This document shows positions 18,753 to 29,300 of a stretch of 64,000 nucleotides of DNA, piece after piece. How positions within the stretch are numbered: position 1 is the stretch's first letter; each line of letters opens with the position of its first letter. The notes below the pieces were generated by a model, which was not told the DNA's origin, did not search any database, and saw nothing but the letters and a program-made list of their open reading frames with translations. This stretch comes from Spirochaetales bacterium. Lineage in GTDB: Bacteria; Spirochaetota; Spirochaetia; DSM-27196; Salinispiraceae. The stretch covers positions 1 through 64,000 of the forward strand of contig JAACWS010000024.1 in assembly GCA_009991955.1 (NCBI GenBank), written 5' to 3'. A program made the translations under genes and the position numbers.

Positions 18753-18781
18753 ATTATGGTACGGACTTACGGAGAAATCAA
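18753..18781 (-). promoter_or_regulatory. Promoter of the coiled-coil gene, leaderless type
   Basis: On the minus strand TTGATT (18776-18781), 17 bases, CATAAT (18753-18758), 7 bases, ATG at 18745. Confidence 0.6.
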
Positions 18782-18800
18782 TATACCAATCAACAAGCTC

Positions 18801-20459
18801 CTAGAGCCAAGTAAGTTCAGAAAAAGCCCGGGCTATTGGTATTCGCCGCCCGGTTCCAAAGGCCCGGGTCGAGACCTTGAGTACCGGCGGAGCTTGTCGC
18901 CTTTTATATTCAGACCTCGCTACCAAACTCAGAATTTTGCCAACCAATTCGGCATCGTAGCCATCGGCAATGAGTTCGGGCTTAGTTTTGTGGTCCAAGA
19001 TGTACTTGGCAAGTATTTCATCTAAAAGTTCGTAGGGGGGTAGACTGTCCTGGTCTTTTTGATCCGGTCGTAATTCTGCCGAGGGAGCTTTATCGATAAT
19101 TGCCCGGGGAATAATTTCCCGTTCCTTATTCAGATGACGGGCAAGTTCGTAGACTTCGGTTTTGAACAAGTCGCCAATGACAGCCAGGCTTCCGGCCATA
19201 TCGCCGTAGAGGGTACAGTAGCCCACTGCCAGCTCGCTCTTGTTGCCCGTGGTAAGTACGAGGGATCCGAATTTATTCGAATAAGCCATTAGAAGGGTTC
19301 CCCGAATTCGGGCTTGGATATTCTCTTCCGCCAAATCGGTAGGGCGGTTCTCGAAGTGGGGTGCGAGAGCTTTTTCGAAACCTTGGTATAAGGGTTCTAT
19401 GGGTAGAGTTTTAAGGGTGATTCCTAGCCTCTGACCCAGAAGTTCGCTGTCGGTCACGCTCCCAGTGGAGCTATATTTACTGGGGAGAAGAAAGGCAGTT
19501 ACCTTGTCTGGTCCCAGGGCTTGGGTGGCGAGGGTTACGACCACCGCCGAATCAATTCCCCCAGACAATCCAAGATGGACCTTCGAAAAACCCGATTTCT
19601 TGAGGTAGTCCGAAATTCCTAAACGTAAGGCCTGGGCGATGTCTTCATAATCTTGGTCCTTCCCTCCAACGAGGGTAGTTTCGGGCGTCGAAGCAAAGGG
19701 ATCAACCAAGTCGAGGGAAGGGGCAAAACGAGCTGACTGGTGCACCAGTTTACCCGACCGATCGGTAACGAGGCTGTGGCCGTCAAAAATGAGGTTATCG
19801 TTGGCACCGACGGTGTTAACGTAGAGTACCGGGACACCAGAGCTCCGTCCAATATGCTCCATGAGCCGCAAGCGTATTCCCGACTTCCCCGCATAGAAGG
19901 GGCTGGCCGAGGGTACCAATAACAACATCGCCCCCCCATCGAGCAAATTGCGAACCGGGTCGACTTCGTAACGCACCGAAGCATCCCGCTCGGTTTCCCA
20001 CCACATGTCTTCGCAGATTGCCACACCTATTTGGATATCCTTAAACCGAAAGGTCGACCAGGTACGGGCGGGGGCAAAGTACCGGGCTTCGTCAAACACA
20101 TCGTAGGTAGGTAAAAGGGTTTTGGGTTGCCGGTGGAGAACCTTACCCTGGTAAAGGAAGTAGGCGGAATTCTGGAGGGCCTTGCCCCCGGGTTCGGTAG
20201 ACTTGTCGACCAGGCCTACCAGGACACCCAGATCTGGGGGGAGTTCTTTCTGCAAGATTCGCAGGGAGCGAAGGTTTTCCTGGAGAAAGCTGGGCTGATC
20301 GAGAAGATCCATGGGAGGGTACCCACAAATTGCCAGTTCCGGGGTAACCAGTATTTCTGCTCCGGCCTCCCGAGCCTGCCGGGCGAGGTCGAGAATGGTG
20401 TTCCTATTGGCCCCGAAATCTGCAATGCGGGGGTTCATTTGCCCCAGGGCGATTTTCAT
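18801..20459 (-). CDS. nadE: Glutamine-dependent NAD synthetase
   Basis: 552 residues in two domains. The N-terminal nitrilase-like glutaminase has the Glu-Lys-Cys triad: TPELAICGYPP, PKTLLPTYDVFDE and GVAICEDMWW. The C-terminal ATP-pyrophosphatase domain shows the P-loop LGLSGGIDSAVV and TGNKSELAVGYCTLYGD. It makes NAD from deamido-NAD using glutamine-derived ammonia. AGGAG lies 10 bases before the ATG. Divergent from the 20537 gene. Confidence 0.96.
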   Translation of the reverse strand: MKIALGQMNPRIADFGANRNTILDLARQAREAGAEILVTPELAICGYPPMDLLDQPSFLQENLRSLRILQKELPPDLGVLVGLVDKSTEPGGKALQNSAYFLYQGKVLHRQPKTLLPTYDVFDEARYFAPARTWSTFRFKDIQIGVAICEDMWWETERDASVRYEVDPVRNLLDGGAMLLLVPSASPFYAGKSGIRLRLMEHIGRSSGVPVLYVNTVGANDNLIFDGHSLVTDRSGKLVHQSARFAPSLDLVDPFASTPETTLVGGKDQDYEDIAQALRLGISDYLKKSGFSKVHLGLSGGIDSAVVVTLATQALGPDKVTAFLLPSKYSSTGSVTDSELLGQRLGITLKTLPIEPLYQGFEKALAPHFENRPTDLAEENIQARIRGTLLMAYSNKFGSLVLTTGNKSELAVGYCTLYGDMAGSLAVIGDLFKTEVYELARHLNKEREIIPRAIIDKAPSAELRPDQKDQDSLPPYELLDEILAKYILDHKTKPELIADGYDAELVGKILSLVARSEYKRRQAPPVLKVSTRAFGTGRRIPIARAFSELTWL

Positions 20460-20496
20460 AGTGCTGTGCTCCTGTAACCGTTCCTGGACCTAGGGA

Positions 20497-20526
20497 TTGA
20501 CCGTACTTCTAGTGGTCCGGTAGACT
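20497..20526 (+). promoter_or_regulatory. Promoter of the 20537 gene
   Basis: TTGACC (20497-20502), 18 bases, TAGACT (20521-20526), then 10 bases to ATG 20537, leaving a leader of at most a few bases. Confidence 0.5.
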
Positions 20527-20536
20527 GCACCATACC

Positions 20537-21196
20537 ATGAACCAGAGTTATCTGATAACCGGCACCCCTTCTTCCCTCATGACCTCCTTGGTGACCAAGT
20601 TATTGGATCAGGGCAATAGGGTGACTATTTTGCTCGACGAGGGAGCTGAAGGATTTCATGCCCCCGAAGGGCTCGATACGGGATTAACCCTCATTCAGAA
20701 TAACCCCCGGTCGCCTCTTCCTGCAAAGACCTACTTTTTATCTCTCGAATCCGAGGAACAAAAGCTCGATCATGCTATCCATTTTTACTATCCTGGTACG
20801 AAAGGTAGGACCCTTACGGAGCTCGACAGTGGGACTATCGATCGTTTCATCGATAGTGGCATTAAGGGGTTTCTTTTTCCCTTGCGAGAAACGTTAACCG
20901 TTCTCCAAGGGCAAAAAAGTGGATCTTTGACCCTCGTTTGTGTTGGTGGAGTAGATCAAGTCTTGCCTCCCCTTGAAGCCGGAGTTTTTGGGGCAGTGCA
21001 AGAAATTGGCCGCTCCCTCTTTACCCTCTACCAGAACGAACGAATTTCCCTCCGGGGAATCCATGGGGCCAGCGATCTAGGAGATGCGCAGATTGAAGAG
21101 TACATCCTCCAGGCGATAACCGAAGATTCACCAAAAACCCGTTACCGTTGGAATCGTTATACCGGGAAAACCGGAATTTTTGGCCTTCGAAAGTAG
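20537..21196 (+). CDS. Rossmann-like (degenerate SDR) protein
   Basis: 219 residues. The N-terminus YLITGTPSSLMTSLVTKLL followed by NRVTILL resembles the first beta-alpha-beta unit of short-chain dehydrogenases, where TGxxGxxG binds NAD(P). Here the glycines are replaced (TGTPSSLM), and no catalytic Tyr-x3-Lys is seen, so it may no longer bind a nucleotide. It lies 22 bases before a transporter gene, probably in one operon. Function unknown. Confidence 0.6.
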   Translation: MNQSYLITGTPSSLMTSLVTKLLDQGNRVTILLDEGAEGFHAPEGLDTGLTLIQNNPRSPLPAKTYFLSLESEEQKLDHAIHFYYPGTKGRTLTELDSGTIDRFIDSGIKGFLFPLRETLTVLQGQKSGSLTLVCVGGVDQVLPPLEAGVFGAVQEIGRSLFTLYQNERISLRGIHGASDLGDAQIEEYILQAITEDSPKTRYRWNRYTGKTGIFGLRK

Positions 21197-21218
21197 TACA
21201 AATGAAGGATGTAGACCG

Positions 21219-22439
21219 ATGAAACTATCGCTTCGACTCACTATCGCGACCGGGATCGGCCTAGTTCTCGGAATACTTTTGCCCCTAGGAGGGGGTGATA
21301 CCCTCGCCCTCTTCGATGTTCTTGAACGAATTATCGTTTCGATTGGACGTTACGTTGTCTTTCCCCTCGTCTTCTTTTCCGTAGCTATTGGGGTTTACGA
21401 GCTGTGGTACGAGAACAAGCTTCATACCCTTGGCCTCTCTATCTTGGCTCTTATTCCTGGGGCTGCCTTGCTGGGTTCCTTCGTTGGGACCCTTGGCTTC
21501 GCAATTTTTCGACCCGAGCGAATACCCATTATTATAAAAGAGGGTGAAGTACTTCAATTGCCCGATGCCCTTGACCTTATCGAGCGTATTTTTCCATCGA
21601 ACGTTTTCGAAATTTTCGTTCGTGATTCTGGATATCTACTGCCAGTTTTGGTTGCGGGTATTCTTCTAGGATTGGCTTTTCATTTTCCCAAAGGACATGC
21701 AGGGCCAAGCCTTGAACTTTTCGACAGCCTGAGTCGAATATTGTTTCGGGTAGCCCACTATATAATTGAGTTTATGGCCCTCGGATTTATCGTCCTTGGA
21801 GCCTACCGAATGCTTCAGTTGCGAGAAACAACCGATCTTGATCTTTTCCAGTCCCTCTTTTTCCTCATTTTTGGGCTTGTGGGGTTCATGACCTTCGTTC
21901 TCTATCCTCTCATCCTTTTTAGTCTGGGAGGAAAGAAAAATCCCTTTTCCTGGCTCCGTGGAACTTTCCTTCCCCTCTTGGCCAGTGTTCTCTCCGGGGA
22001 CACCTACTTCGTACTGCCCTTCCTTAGTCGCCTAGGAAAAGAACACCATAAAATTCCTCGAAAAGTTGGTGTAATGGCCTATCCCCTATCGATTCTTTTT
22101 GGCCGGTCCGGCTCGGCTATGGTTATTGGGGTTTCGTTTCTGGCGATTCTACAGTCCTATAGCAGCCTCGAGCTCACCCTTGGGCAGTATCTTTGGGTCT
22201 TTGCTGGTTCCTTCGGGGTCTCTTTCCTGCTGGTCGGTGTTCCCAGTTCGGGTGCGCTCATCGGCCTCGCGTTACTGTCTGGTTGGTACGGCCAAGGTCT
22301 CGAGGAGGGGTATCTGATTCTTCTCCCCGCCGCCCCATTTCTTATTGGTGCTGGGGTATTTCTTGACGTATTGACCGCCAGTGTCGTGGGAATTCTTGCC
22401 GCCCGGTGGAATAAGCTCGAAATGAAACACATATCCTAG
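21219..22439 (+). CDS. Dicarboxylate/amino acid:cation symporter family protein
   Basis: 406 residues from ATG 21219, preceded by GAAGGA. About eight to nine hydrophobic segments. The opening MKLSLRLTIATGIGLVLGI, the VVFPLVFFSVAIGVYEL stretch and the later GDTYFVLPFLSRLGKE region correspond to the DAACS/GltP fold with its re-entrant loops. Such carriers import glutamate, aspartate or C4-dicarboxylates with sodium or protons. The family substrate signature is divergent, so substrate is open. Location before glnA is compatible with glutamate uptake. Confidence 0.75.
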   Translation: MKLSLRLTIATGIGLVLGILLPLGGGDTLALFDVLERIIVSIGRYVVFPLVFFSVAIGVYELWYENKLHTLGLSILALIPGAALLGSFVGTLGFAIFRPERIPIIIKEGEVLQLPDALDLIERIFPSNVFEIFVRDSGYLLPVLVAGILLGLAFHFPKGHAGPSLELFDSLSRILFRVAHYIIEFMALGFIVLGAYRMLQLRETTDLDLFQSLFFLIFGLVGFMTFVLYPLILFSLGGKKNPFSWLRGTFLPLLASVLSGDTYFVLPFLSRLGKEHHKIPRKVGVMAYPLSILFGRSGSAMVIGVSFLAILQSYSSLELTLGQYLWVFAGSFGVSFLLVGVPSSGALIGLALLSGWYGQGLEEGYLILLPAAPFLIGAGVFLDVLTASVVGILAARWNKLEMKHIS

Positions 22440-22521
22440 CACCCTTCCCTTAGATTGCCCCAAAATCCCACTAAATCCGCACAAAAAATAAAAAAATCTC
22501 TCGATACCTTGGGGTATTCTC

Positions 22522-22550
22522 TTTACATTCGTGAATCAACTTACTATATT
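22522..22550 (+). promoter_or_regulatory. glnA: glnA promoter
   Basis: TTTACA (22522-22527), 17 bases, TATATT (22545-22550). The start near 22557 gives a ~46-base leader ending in AGGAAAGGAG before ATG 22603. No sigma-54 type promoter is seen. Confidence 0.65.
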
Positions 22551-22602
22551 TCCTACGTCAACGTATGAAAATAACGTTTATGCTACAGGAAAGGAGTATT
22601 AC

Positions 22603-24006
22603 ATGTCAGCAACTGCAATTTTGGACATGATGAAGAAAGAAGGTATCGAGTACGTCGATCTCCAGTTTGGGGATATGTTCGGCATGCTCCAGCACACTAC
22701 TTTCGTGGCCTCGGAACTCGACGAAGATCAGCTAGAGAACGGAATTCCCTTCGACGGCTCTTCGATCCGAGCATGGAAAAGTATCGATAAGTCGGACATG
22801 GTATTTAAACCAGACTTGAGTTCGGCTTTCGTAGACCCTTTCCGAGAACAAAAGACCTTGGTCATGTACGGCGATATCTATGAGCCTCGGACCGGCGAAC
22901 GCTACGAAAGAAGTCCTCGAAACATCGCCTTTAAGGCCCTGGAGTATATGAAAAGTCTCGGAATTGGTGACGAACTCTTTTTTGGCCCCGAGCCTGAGTT
23001 CTTCATTTTTGACGGTGTTCGATACTTCATTGAACCTAGGGGTAGCTTTTTCGAAATCGATACCGAAGAAGGACCTTGGAACACCGGTGCCGATGGGGTA
23101 AATCTTGGTCACAAGATTCGACATAAAATGGGATACTTCCCTACCACTCCCCAAGATACCCTCATGGATATCCGGAGCGAAATTGTCACCAACATGAAAA
23201 AGATGGGAATGACGGTTTACCTCCACCACCACGAGGTAGCAACCGCCCAGGGCGAAATTGGAATTAAGTTTGGCGATATTATTACCGCCGGTGACCTGGT
23301 TCATAAATACAAGTACGCCGTAAAGAACACAGCCTACAAACACGGAAAGACTGCAACTTTCATGCCCAAGCCTATGTTTGGCGATAACGGGTCGGGAATG
23401 CACGCCCATACCTCTATTTGGAAGGGTGGAAAGAACACCTTCGCCGGTGACGGATACGCAAACCTGAGCCAAACCGCCCTCTATGCCATTGGAGGACTCC
23501 TAAAGCACGGTCGATCGATTCAGGCCTTCACAAATCCTACCGCCAACTCCTATCGTCGACTAGTTCCTGGCTATGAAGCACCGGTAAAGTTAGCCTACTC
23601 GGCAACAAACCGTTCTGCAGCCATCCGTATTCCCTATGTAACCAACGATAAAGCTCGACGGTTCGAGTTCCGCTGTGGGGACGCCTCAGGATCGCCTTAT
23701 TTAAACTTTGCCGCTATGACAATGGCTATGATTGATGGAATTCGGAATAAGCTCGACCCAGGTCCTGCCCTCGATAAGAACATTTACGACCTTCCACCAG
23801 AAGAAGCGAAGCTTATTCCTTCGACCTGCCCAACCCAGGAAGACGCGATCAAAGAAATGCTCGCCGATAGGGATTGGCTCATGGCTGGAGACGTCTTTAC
23901 CTCAGAGTTTATCGACGCCTATGCAGATCACCGGCTTAAGTCCGAGGTTGAGCCTATGAAGCTGCAACCCACTCCGCTGGAGTACGATCTATACTACGAC
24001 GTGTAA
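22603..24006 (+). CDS. glnA: Glutamine synthetase type I
   Basis: 467 residues from ATG 22603, with AAAGGAG seven bases upstream; a longer GTG start at 22531 lies in the promoter and is rejected. It makes glutamine from glutamate, ammonia and ATP. Motifs seen: FDGSSIRAW, the metal/ATP motif GPEPEFFIFD, GDNGSGMHAH, and NRSAAIRIP. Tyr395 in KNIYDLPPEE matches the adenylylation tyrosine (Tyr397 in E. coli), so the enzyme is of the GlnE-regulated I-beta kind. glnE lies 2.3 kb downstream. Confidence 0.97.
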   Translation: MSATAILDMMKKEGIEYVDLQFGDMFGMLQHTTFVASELDEDQLENGIPFDGSSIRAWKSIDKSDMVFKPDLSSAFVDPFREQKTLVMYGDIYEPRTGERYERSPRNIAFKALEYMKSLGIGDELFFGPEPEFFIFDGVRYFIEPRGSFFEIDTEEGPWNTGADGVNLGHKIRHKMGYFPTTPQDTLMDIRSEIVTNMKKMGMTVYLHHHEVATAQGEIGIKFGDIITAGDLVHKYKYAVKNTAYKHGKTATFMPKPMFGDNGSGMHAHTSIWKGGKNTFAGDGYANLSQTALYAIGGLLKHGRSIQAFTNPTANSYRRLVPGYEAPVKLAYSATNRSAAIRIPYVTNDKARRFEFRCGDASGSPYLNFAAMTMAMIDGIRNKLDPGPALDKNIYDLPPEEAKLIPSTCPTQEDAIKEMLADRDWLMAGDVFTSEFIDAYADHRLKSEVEPMKLQPTPLEYDLYYDV

Positions 24007-24026
24007 AAGAATCAAAGAATCGAATG

Positions 24027-24060
24027 AGGAGCAGTCTTTTGGGGCTGCTCCTTTTTGTTT
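24027..24060 (+). terminator. glnA terminator
   Basis: AGGAGCAG (24027-24034) and CTGCTCCT (24045-24052) form a GC-rich stem, followed by TTTTTGTTT. It overlaps the start of the gap to the convergent pepT. Confidence 0.9.
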
Positions 24061-24068
24061 GCCTCGCG

Positions 24069-25331
24069 TTATTTTCTCTCGTCTTCGGTCCAAATTCGAG
24101 CAATGTTAATGACCGTTTGGGTAGCCCTTACCATTGCTGGAAGGGCTATCCACTCGTAGCGACTATGGAAATTGTGACCCCCAGTGAAGATGTTTGGGGT
24201 CGGTAGACCACGTTCGCTTAAGCGAGCCCCATCGGTACCTCCTCGGATTACCTCTCCTACCGCAGGTGCCCCAGTTTCCTCTATTCCTTTTACGAGAGCG
24301 CCCATAATCTTGGGGTGGGATGCGAGAAAGTCGTGCAAATTTAGGTACTGTTTGGTAGCCTCTAACTCTACCTTCCCTCCGGGAAATGAACCTTCGATGG
24401 TTCGGGCCAACTGATCGAGAAAGGTAAGGCGCCTATGGATCTCATCGATGGAGAAGTCTCGAATAAACAGTCGGAAAAAAGCGTGGTCCATTCGGCCTTC
24501 GATTTCCTGTGGGGCGTAGAAGCCGTATCTTCCGTCGGTAGTCTCGGGTGCCTCGCTCCTAGGTAGCCCGGCGATAAAGGCCCCTGCCATAGCAACCGCA
24601 TTCACCATTACCCCCCGGGCGTAGCCGGGGTGAATCATGCGCCCCGTGAAGGTAACCCCAACAGTGTAAGCGTTGAAGCAGTGTTCGTTGTAAGTCCCTT
24701 CGGTACTACCGTCGAGGGTATAAGCGGCTTTGGACTTGAGGGTCTCGAGGTTTAACTTGTCGACCCCCCGGCCAATCTCCTCGTCCGGGGTAAAGATAAT
24801 TTCTATCGGTCCGTGGACAGCCTCGGGGTGAGCCATCCAAAAGGCAACGGCGGTCATAATTTCTGCAACCCCGGCCTTGTCGTCGGCTCCCAGAAGGGTC
24901 GAGCCGTCGGAGGTAATAAGAGTTTGCCCCTTGTACCCGAGCATATGTTTGTTGTCATCGTTCTCGTTTGGATCGAGAAAAACACCATCACCCAGTTCCA
25001 ACGCCGAACCATCGTAGTTCTTCCAAATTTTCGGCTTAACCCCTTCACCCGAGAAGTCAGGCGATGTATCCATATGGGCAAGAAAACCAATAGGGGTGCA
25101 ATGATGGTACCCTGGGCTTGGGGGAATTTTTCCAACAACGTATCCAAACTCGGTCATTTCAACCTCTGGAACACCTAGGTCCTCGAGTTCCTTTTTGAGA
25201 AGGCGTGCAAGGTCCCATTGGAAGGGTGTTGAAGGGCAGGTTGGACTATGGGGATCCGAGGTTGTATGAATTCTTACGTAGCGCAAGAAATTTTCGACGA
25301 CGGTAGATTCGATCCATGGTTGAGTATTCAT
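24069..25331 (-). CDS. pepT: Peptidase T (tripeptidase)
   Basis: 420 residues from ATG 25331. A two-zinc M20 aminopeptidase cleaving the N-terminal residue of tripeptides in the cytoplasm. Ligand motifs: LAHMDTSPDF (His, Asp), GADDKAGVAE (bridging Asp), TPDEEIGRGV (catalytic Glu pair), YTLDGSTEG (Asp) and GGHNFHSRYE (His). Length is typical. The start is fixed by a promoter whose -10 box ends 6 bases before the ATG; the upstream in-frame extension is not needed. Confidence 0.95.
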   Translation of the reverse strand: MNTQPWIESTVVENFLRYVRIHTTSDPHSPTCPSTPFQWDLARLLKKELEDLGVPEVEMTEFGYVVGKIPPSPGYHHCTPIGFLAHMDTSPDFSGEGVKPKIWKNYDGSALELGDGVFLDPNENDDNKHMLGYKGQTLITSDGSTLLGADDKAGVAEIMTAVAFWMAHPEAVHGPIEIIFTPDEEIGRGVDKLNLETLKSKAAYTLDGSTEGTYNEHCFNAYTVGVTFTGRMIHPGYARGVMVNAVAMAGAFIAGLPRSEAPETTDGRYGFYAPQEIEGRMDHAFFRLFIRDFSIDEIHRRLTFLDQLARTIEGSFPGGKVELEATKQYLNLHDFLASHPKIMGALVKGIEETGAPAVGEVIRGGTDGARLSERGLPTPNIFTGGHNFHSRYEWIALPAMVRATQTVINIARIWTEDERK

Positions 25332-25337
25332 AGGTCC

Positions 25338-25366
25338 AGTATAGACCCTGGTCGGTTGGGTATCAA
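25338..25366 (-). promoter_or_regulatory. pepT promoter, leaderless type
   Basis: On the minus strand TTGATA (25361-25366), 17 bases, TATACT (25338-25343), 6 bases, ATG at 25331. Confidence 0.75.
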
Positions 25367-25371
25367 TTATG

Positions 25372-25377
25372 TATATT
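25372..25377 (+). promoter_or_regulatory. -10 box of the DUF2156 gene
   Basis: TATATT followed by 6 bases and ATG 25384. The -35 region overlaps the divergent pepT promoter and is weak. Confidence 0.5.
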
Positions 25378-25383
25378 ACACCC

Positions 25384-26328
25384 ATGCAACTCACCCACTA
25401 TCCGCACTTTGCCCCTATTACTTTGGGACTCCGGGATGAACTCCTGCCTTACTTTTCCCGGATTACTTCGGGGATTTCGGAATTTTGTTTTGCAGGAATC
25501 TACCTCTTTCGAAAGACCTACGATTATCAGGTAGCCTTGCTAGAAAAAGACAAAATCATCCTTAAGGGAACCAAAGAAGGGCGGACCTTTTGTGCTTTAC
25601 CTCTTGGGCTTCCCGAAGACAAGGGTGTATTACGGACAATTCTTGAAGAAGTTGATTACCTGAAAGGCCTCAGCGAGGAACAGGCCGATTACCATCGGGT
25701 ATGGTTGGAACAACATCATCTCGAAATTTGCGAAGACCGAGATAATTTTGACTACCTCTATTCCCGGGAAGAACTAGCATCCCTATCGGGAAAACGCTTT
25801 CATAAAAAACGAAACCAGGTAAATTCCTTTCTCCATAACTACCCGAACCATAGGGGTGAGTTTCTTACCGACGAGAACCGTCATCATGCCTACGAGGTGT
25901 TAGAGGGGTGGAAAGAGGGGAGAGATGAAATCGAAGACTACCCTGCGAGCAAGGAAGCTCTAGACAAACAAAACGTGCTCGGCCTTACGGGGTATATCGT
26001 CTACGTAGACGAGGTGCCTGTAGCCTTTACTATGGGCGAAGGGATTATGAATGATTCAATGTACGTTATTCACATCGAGAAAGGTATACCTACCTACAAG
26101 GGAGTTTACCAATACATTAATCAGGCCTACGCCGAAGTCTTGCCAGAACGCTACGCCCTTATTAACCGGGAACAAGATTTAGGCGATCAGGGACTCAGGC
26201 AGGCAAAAATGACCTATCGGCCCATTGGGTTTTCGAAAAAATTCCGTGTTTACCAAGAAGCTTTAGTCAAGCAACCTTTTTATACCCGCTCCTGCGATGC
26301 CCAACCAGAGCCTATACTAGATGCATGA
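25384..26328 (+). CDS. DUF2156 / phosphatidylglycerol lysyltransferase C-terminal-like protein
   Basis: 314 residues from ATG 25384 (25369 is a possible alternative). The pattern LTHYPHFAPI, KRFHKKRNQVNSFL, then YIVYVDEVPVAFTMGE, IHIEKGIPTYKGVYQYIN and INREQDLGDQGLRQAKMTYRP is that of DUF2156, a GNAT-like acyl/aminoacyl-transferase fold. No membrane domain precedes it. The acceptor substrate is unknown. Its stop overlaps the start of glnE (ATGA), so the two are probably co-expressed. Confidence 0.75.
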   Translation: MQLTHYPHFAPITLGLRDELLPYFSRITSGISEFCFAGIYLFRKTYDYQVALLEKDKIILKGTKEGRTFCALPLGLPEDKGVLRTILEEVDYLKGLSEEQADYHRVWLEQHHLEICEDRDNFDYLYSREELASLSGKRFHKKRNQVNSFLHNYPNHRGEFLTDENRHHAYEVLEGWKEGRDEIEDYPASKEALDKQNVLGLTGYIVYVDEVPVAFTMGEGIMNDSMYVIHIEKGIPTYKGVYQYINQAYAEVLPERYALINREQDLGDQGLRQAKMTYRPIGFSKKFRVYQEALVKQPFYTRSCDAQPEPILDA

Positions 26329-29300
26329 CAATTCAAGATTACCTTGACCCAGCCCAAGGGGTACTAAAAGCAAGTTTGGGACAAAATGTAGTCCAGGAAC
26401 TGGTAAAGAGTATTCCCGAGGAACACCTTCTGTCCCTTTCGGTTCAACAGGTAATAAGAATTCTCCCCGCCCTCGCCCATCTCTCCGATGACGATCCCTA
26501 TGCACTCCTCGTGGTTCCCCATAATTCGTCCGATTCCTCCCAAGGAATCGAGCTGACCGTACTAACCTTTGATCAACCAGGATTGTTCGCTACTCTTTCG
26601 GGGATTTTGAGTGCTCTGGGATTTGCTACCTACGAAGGTACTATGATTACTACCCAGGTACTTTCTAATTCCAAGCGACGGGCAGCAGTGGATATTTTCT
26701 GGGGTAAACTGCCGACCGATGGGGACTTGGAACTGTGGGAAGGGGAACTTCGCCAACGGCTCCAACGGGTATTTGCCCTCTATCCCCAGGGGCCGGAAAA
26801 GGTAAAACAGTTTGTTATTGAAGAAGTAGCCCGGGCGTTGCGAACCGCAAACCTCTCGGCGGGCGAAATACTCGCTCCTATGACGATTTCGTACACCCTT
26901 ACCCCAACCGGAAGGGCTCGGTTTGAAATTGCGAGTACCAACACGCCCTTCTTCCTCTACAGTCTCAGTTCGGCTCTTTCTTTGCATCACGTATCAATCG
27001 AGGCTCTCGAAATTCGCACCCGTGGCGACCAAATTCTCGATGTCGTTGAACTTGCCCGGGAAGGAGGGAGCCCACTTGACGATGAGCACCTTCTAAACCG
27101 AATTAAACTGTCGATTCTTATGTCCAAGCAGTTCACCTATTTCGTAGACCGAGCGCCGGATCCCCTTCGGGCCCTGGTTCGATTTGATGCCCTGGTCCAG
27201 GATATTGGAGAAGTGCGAAGTTCGGCCGATATTCAGCAGCTCCTGGCCAGTGCAGACCTTCAGAAAGAGTTGGCCCTCATTCTGGGAACCTCAGATTTCT
27301 TGTGGGAAGATTTTATTCGAGTACAGCACGAAAACATATTGCCGATGATTCGAAGTCTAGGTGAACAAGAACTGTTGTCAACGAATCCCCAGGAGCTAGA
27401 GATATCCTTGCACAAAGCCCTTGAAACTGCCCGTAACCAAGCCCTATCGGTGGCCACCCGCGTGTCCTTCCAAGATCCCGTTGAGCAACTCCAGGGGGTT
27501 TTGGCGGCCCAGGTAAAGGCATTGAACGATTTCAAGAACCGGGAATCGTTCCTCATAGACCTGGACCATATTTTGGTCAAGGAACTGGACTTTTTCTTTT
27601 TGAGTCGGAGGCTCACCGCCCTGGCCGAGGCCGTCGTCAAGAAAGCTGTGGAGCTTGCCTGGGCGGAGTTGACCCCCAGGCATGGGATACCCCGGACCGC
27701 CGCAGGTATCCAAGCCGAATGGGCGATCTTTGGCCTTGGTAAACTCGGCGGCCGGGCCCTAGGCTACGCCTCGGATATCGAACTCCTCTTTGTCTATTCC
27801 GACTCGGGTACAACCGACGGGCAGAACCGTCTGGCTAATCGGGACTTTTTCGAACGGCTCTTCAAGAATGGGGCGGGGAAAATTACCGCCCGACGGGAAG
27901 GAATCTTCAAGGTAGATCTACGGCTCCGGCCTCACGGGGACGACGGTCCAGTTGCGGTCCGGCTCCAGAGTTTTATCGACTACTTCGGCCGGGACGGTCA
28001 GGCCCACAGTGCCGAACGCCTGGCTCTGGTTCGTCTTCGGTGGATTGGAGGATCAAAGGATCTGGGCGATCAAGTGAGCCGGATTCGCGATCGGGTTATT
28101 TACGAAGAAGATTCAATTGATATTTCCGAGCTCCGGACCCTCCGGCGTCGGCAGTTCGAAGAAAAAACTGGTACAAAGAAGGGTACAAAACCCCGGACCA
28201 ATGCAAAGTTCTCCCCCGGGACCTTGGTCGACCTGGAATATAATGTCCAAATTCTGCAGGTGATTCACGGACGGCATAATCCCCAGCTAAGGGTGCCAGG
28301 GATTCACCAGGCCCTCGAAGAACTCTCAGCCCTGGGAACAATCGACCCAGACGAGGCCGAGGCGATGGTTCGGGCGTATCAATTCTTTCGAATCCTCATA
28401 AATGGCCTTCGTATGCTTCGGGGAAACGCCGAAGACCTCTTCCTTCCCGATCGCAAGGATATCGAGTTTCGCCACTTGGCTCGACGCATCGGCTACGAGC
28501 CAACCCAGAATCAGCAGGAAGAAGACCAGTTGAGCATCGACTTTGAGACCTTCTCGGCCAAAATTCGCCAATTTGTCGAACGCCACCTGGGGAGAGACGC
28601 CCTGCCTACTCCCGCGGCCGGATCGGTAGTCGACCTCATTCTGAACCAGGCGGTCTCCGATGAGCTTCTGGCCCGGGTTATGGACCAGGGAGGTTTTTTG
28701 AATCACCGGCGGGCCCTGGTCAACATTAAAAGTTTGGCGGGTTCGGCAGAGCAACAACAGGAGTTTAGCCGGCTCATTGTTCTTTCCTGGGATACCCTCG
28801 TGACAAGCCCCGACCCCGACATGGCCCTGAACAACTGGGAACAGTTCGTTCGCCGACTCCCCGATCCCTTGGAGCACTTTCGTCAGCTTCTTTCCCAGCC
28901 AAAACGCATATCGCTGCTTTTGAGCCTCTTTGGGGTAAGTCAGTTTTTGTCCGATACCCTCATTCAGAACCCTGACTTTTTTGCCTGGATTACCGACCCT
29001 TCAATCGTTGGAAAGGCTCGGGACCAAATTACTATGGAACAAGACCTTCGGGTCCAGGCCCAAGAGTCCCATTCTCGGCTGGACTGGGTGAATCGACTTC
29101 GCCTGTTTCGAAAAAGGGAAATTTTACGCATAGGCCTAAGGGATTTGGGGCTGGGGGTCAAACTCGAGGAGATTATGGGCGAGATTTCTTTCCTCGCCCG
29201 AGCTTGCTGCGAGGTGGCCCTGGATCAATGTTGGAAAAGGGTGGCCCCCTCTGGTACAGACCCAAGTCTAGTCGGTCCCGACCCGGACCATCTAGTGGTG

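Noticed and set aside
22440-22602. Sigma-54 promoter for glnA
   Set aside because: No TGGC-N-TTGC pattern; a standard TTTACA-N17-TATATT promoter is present.
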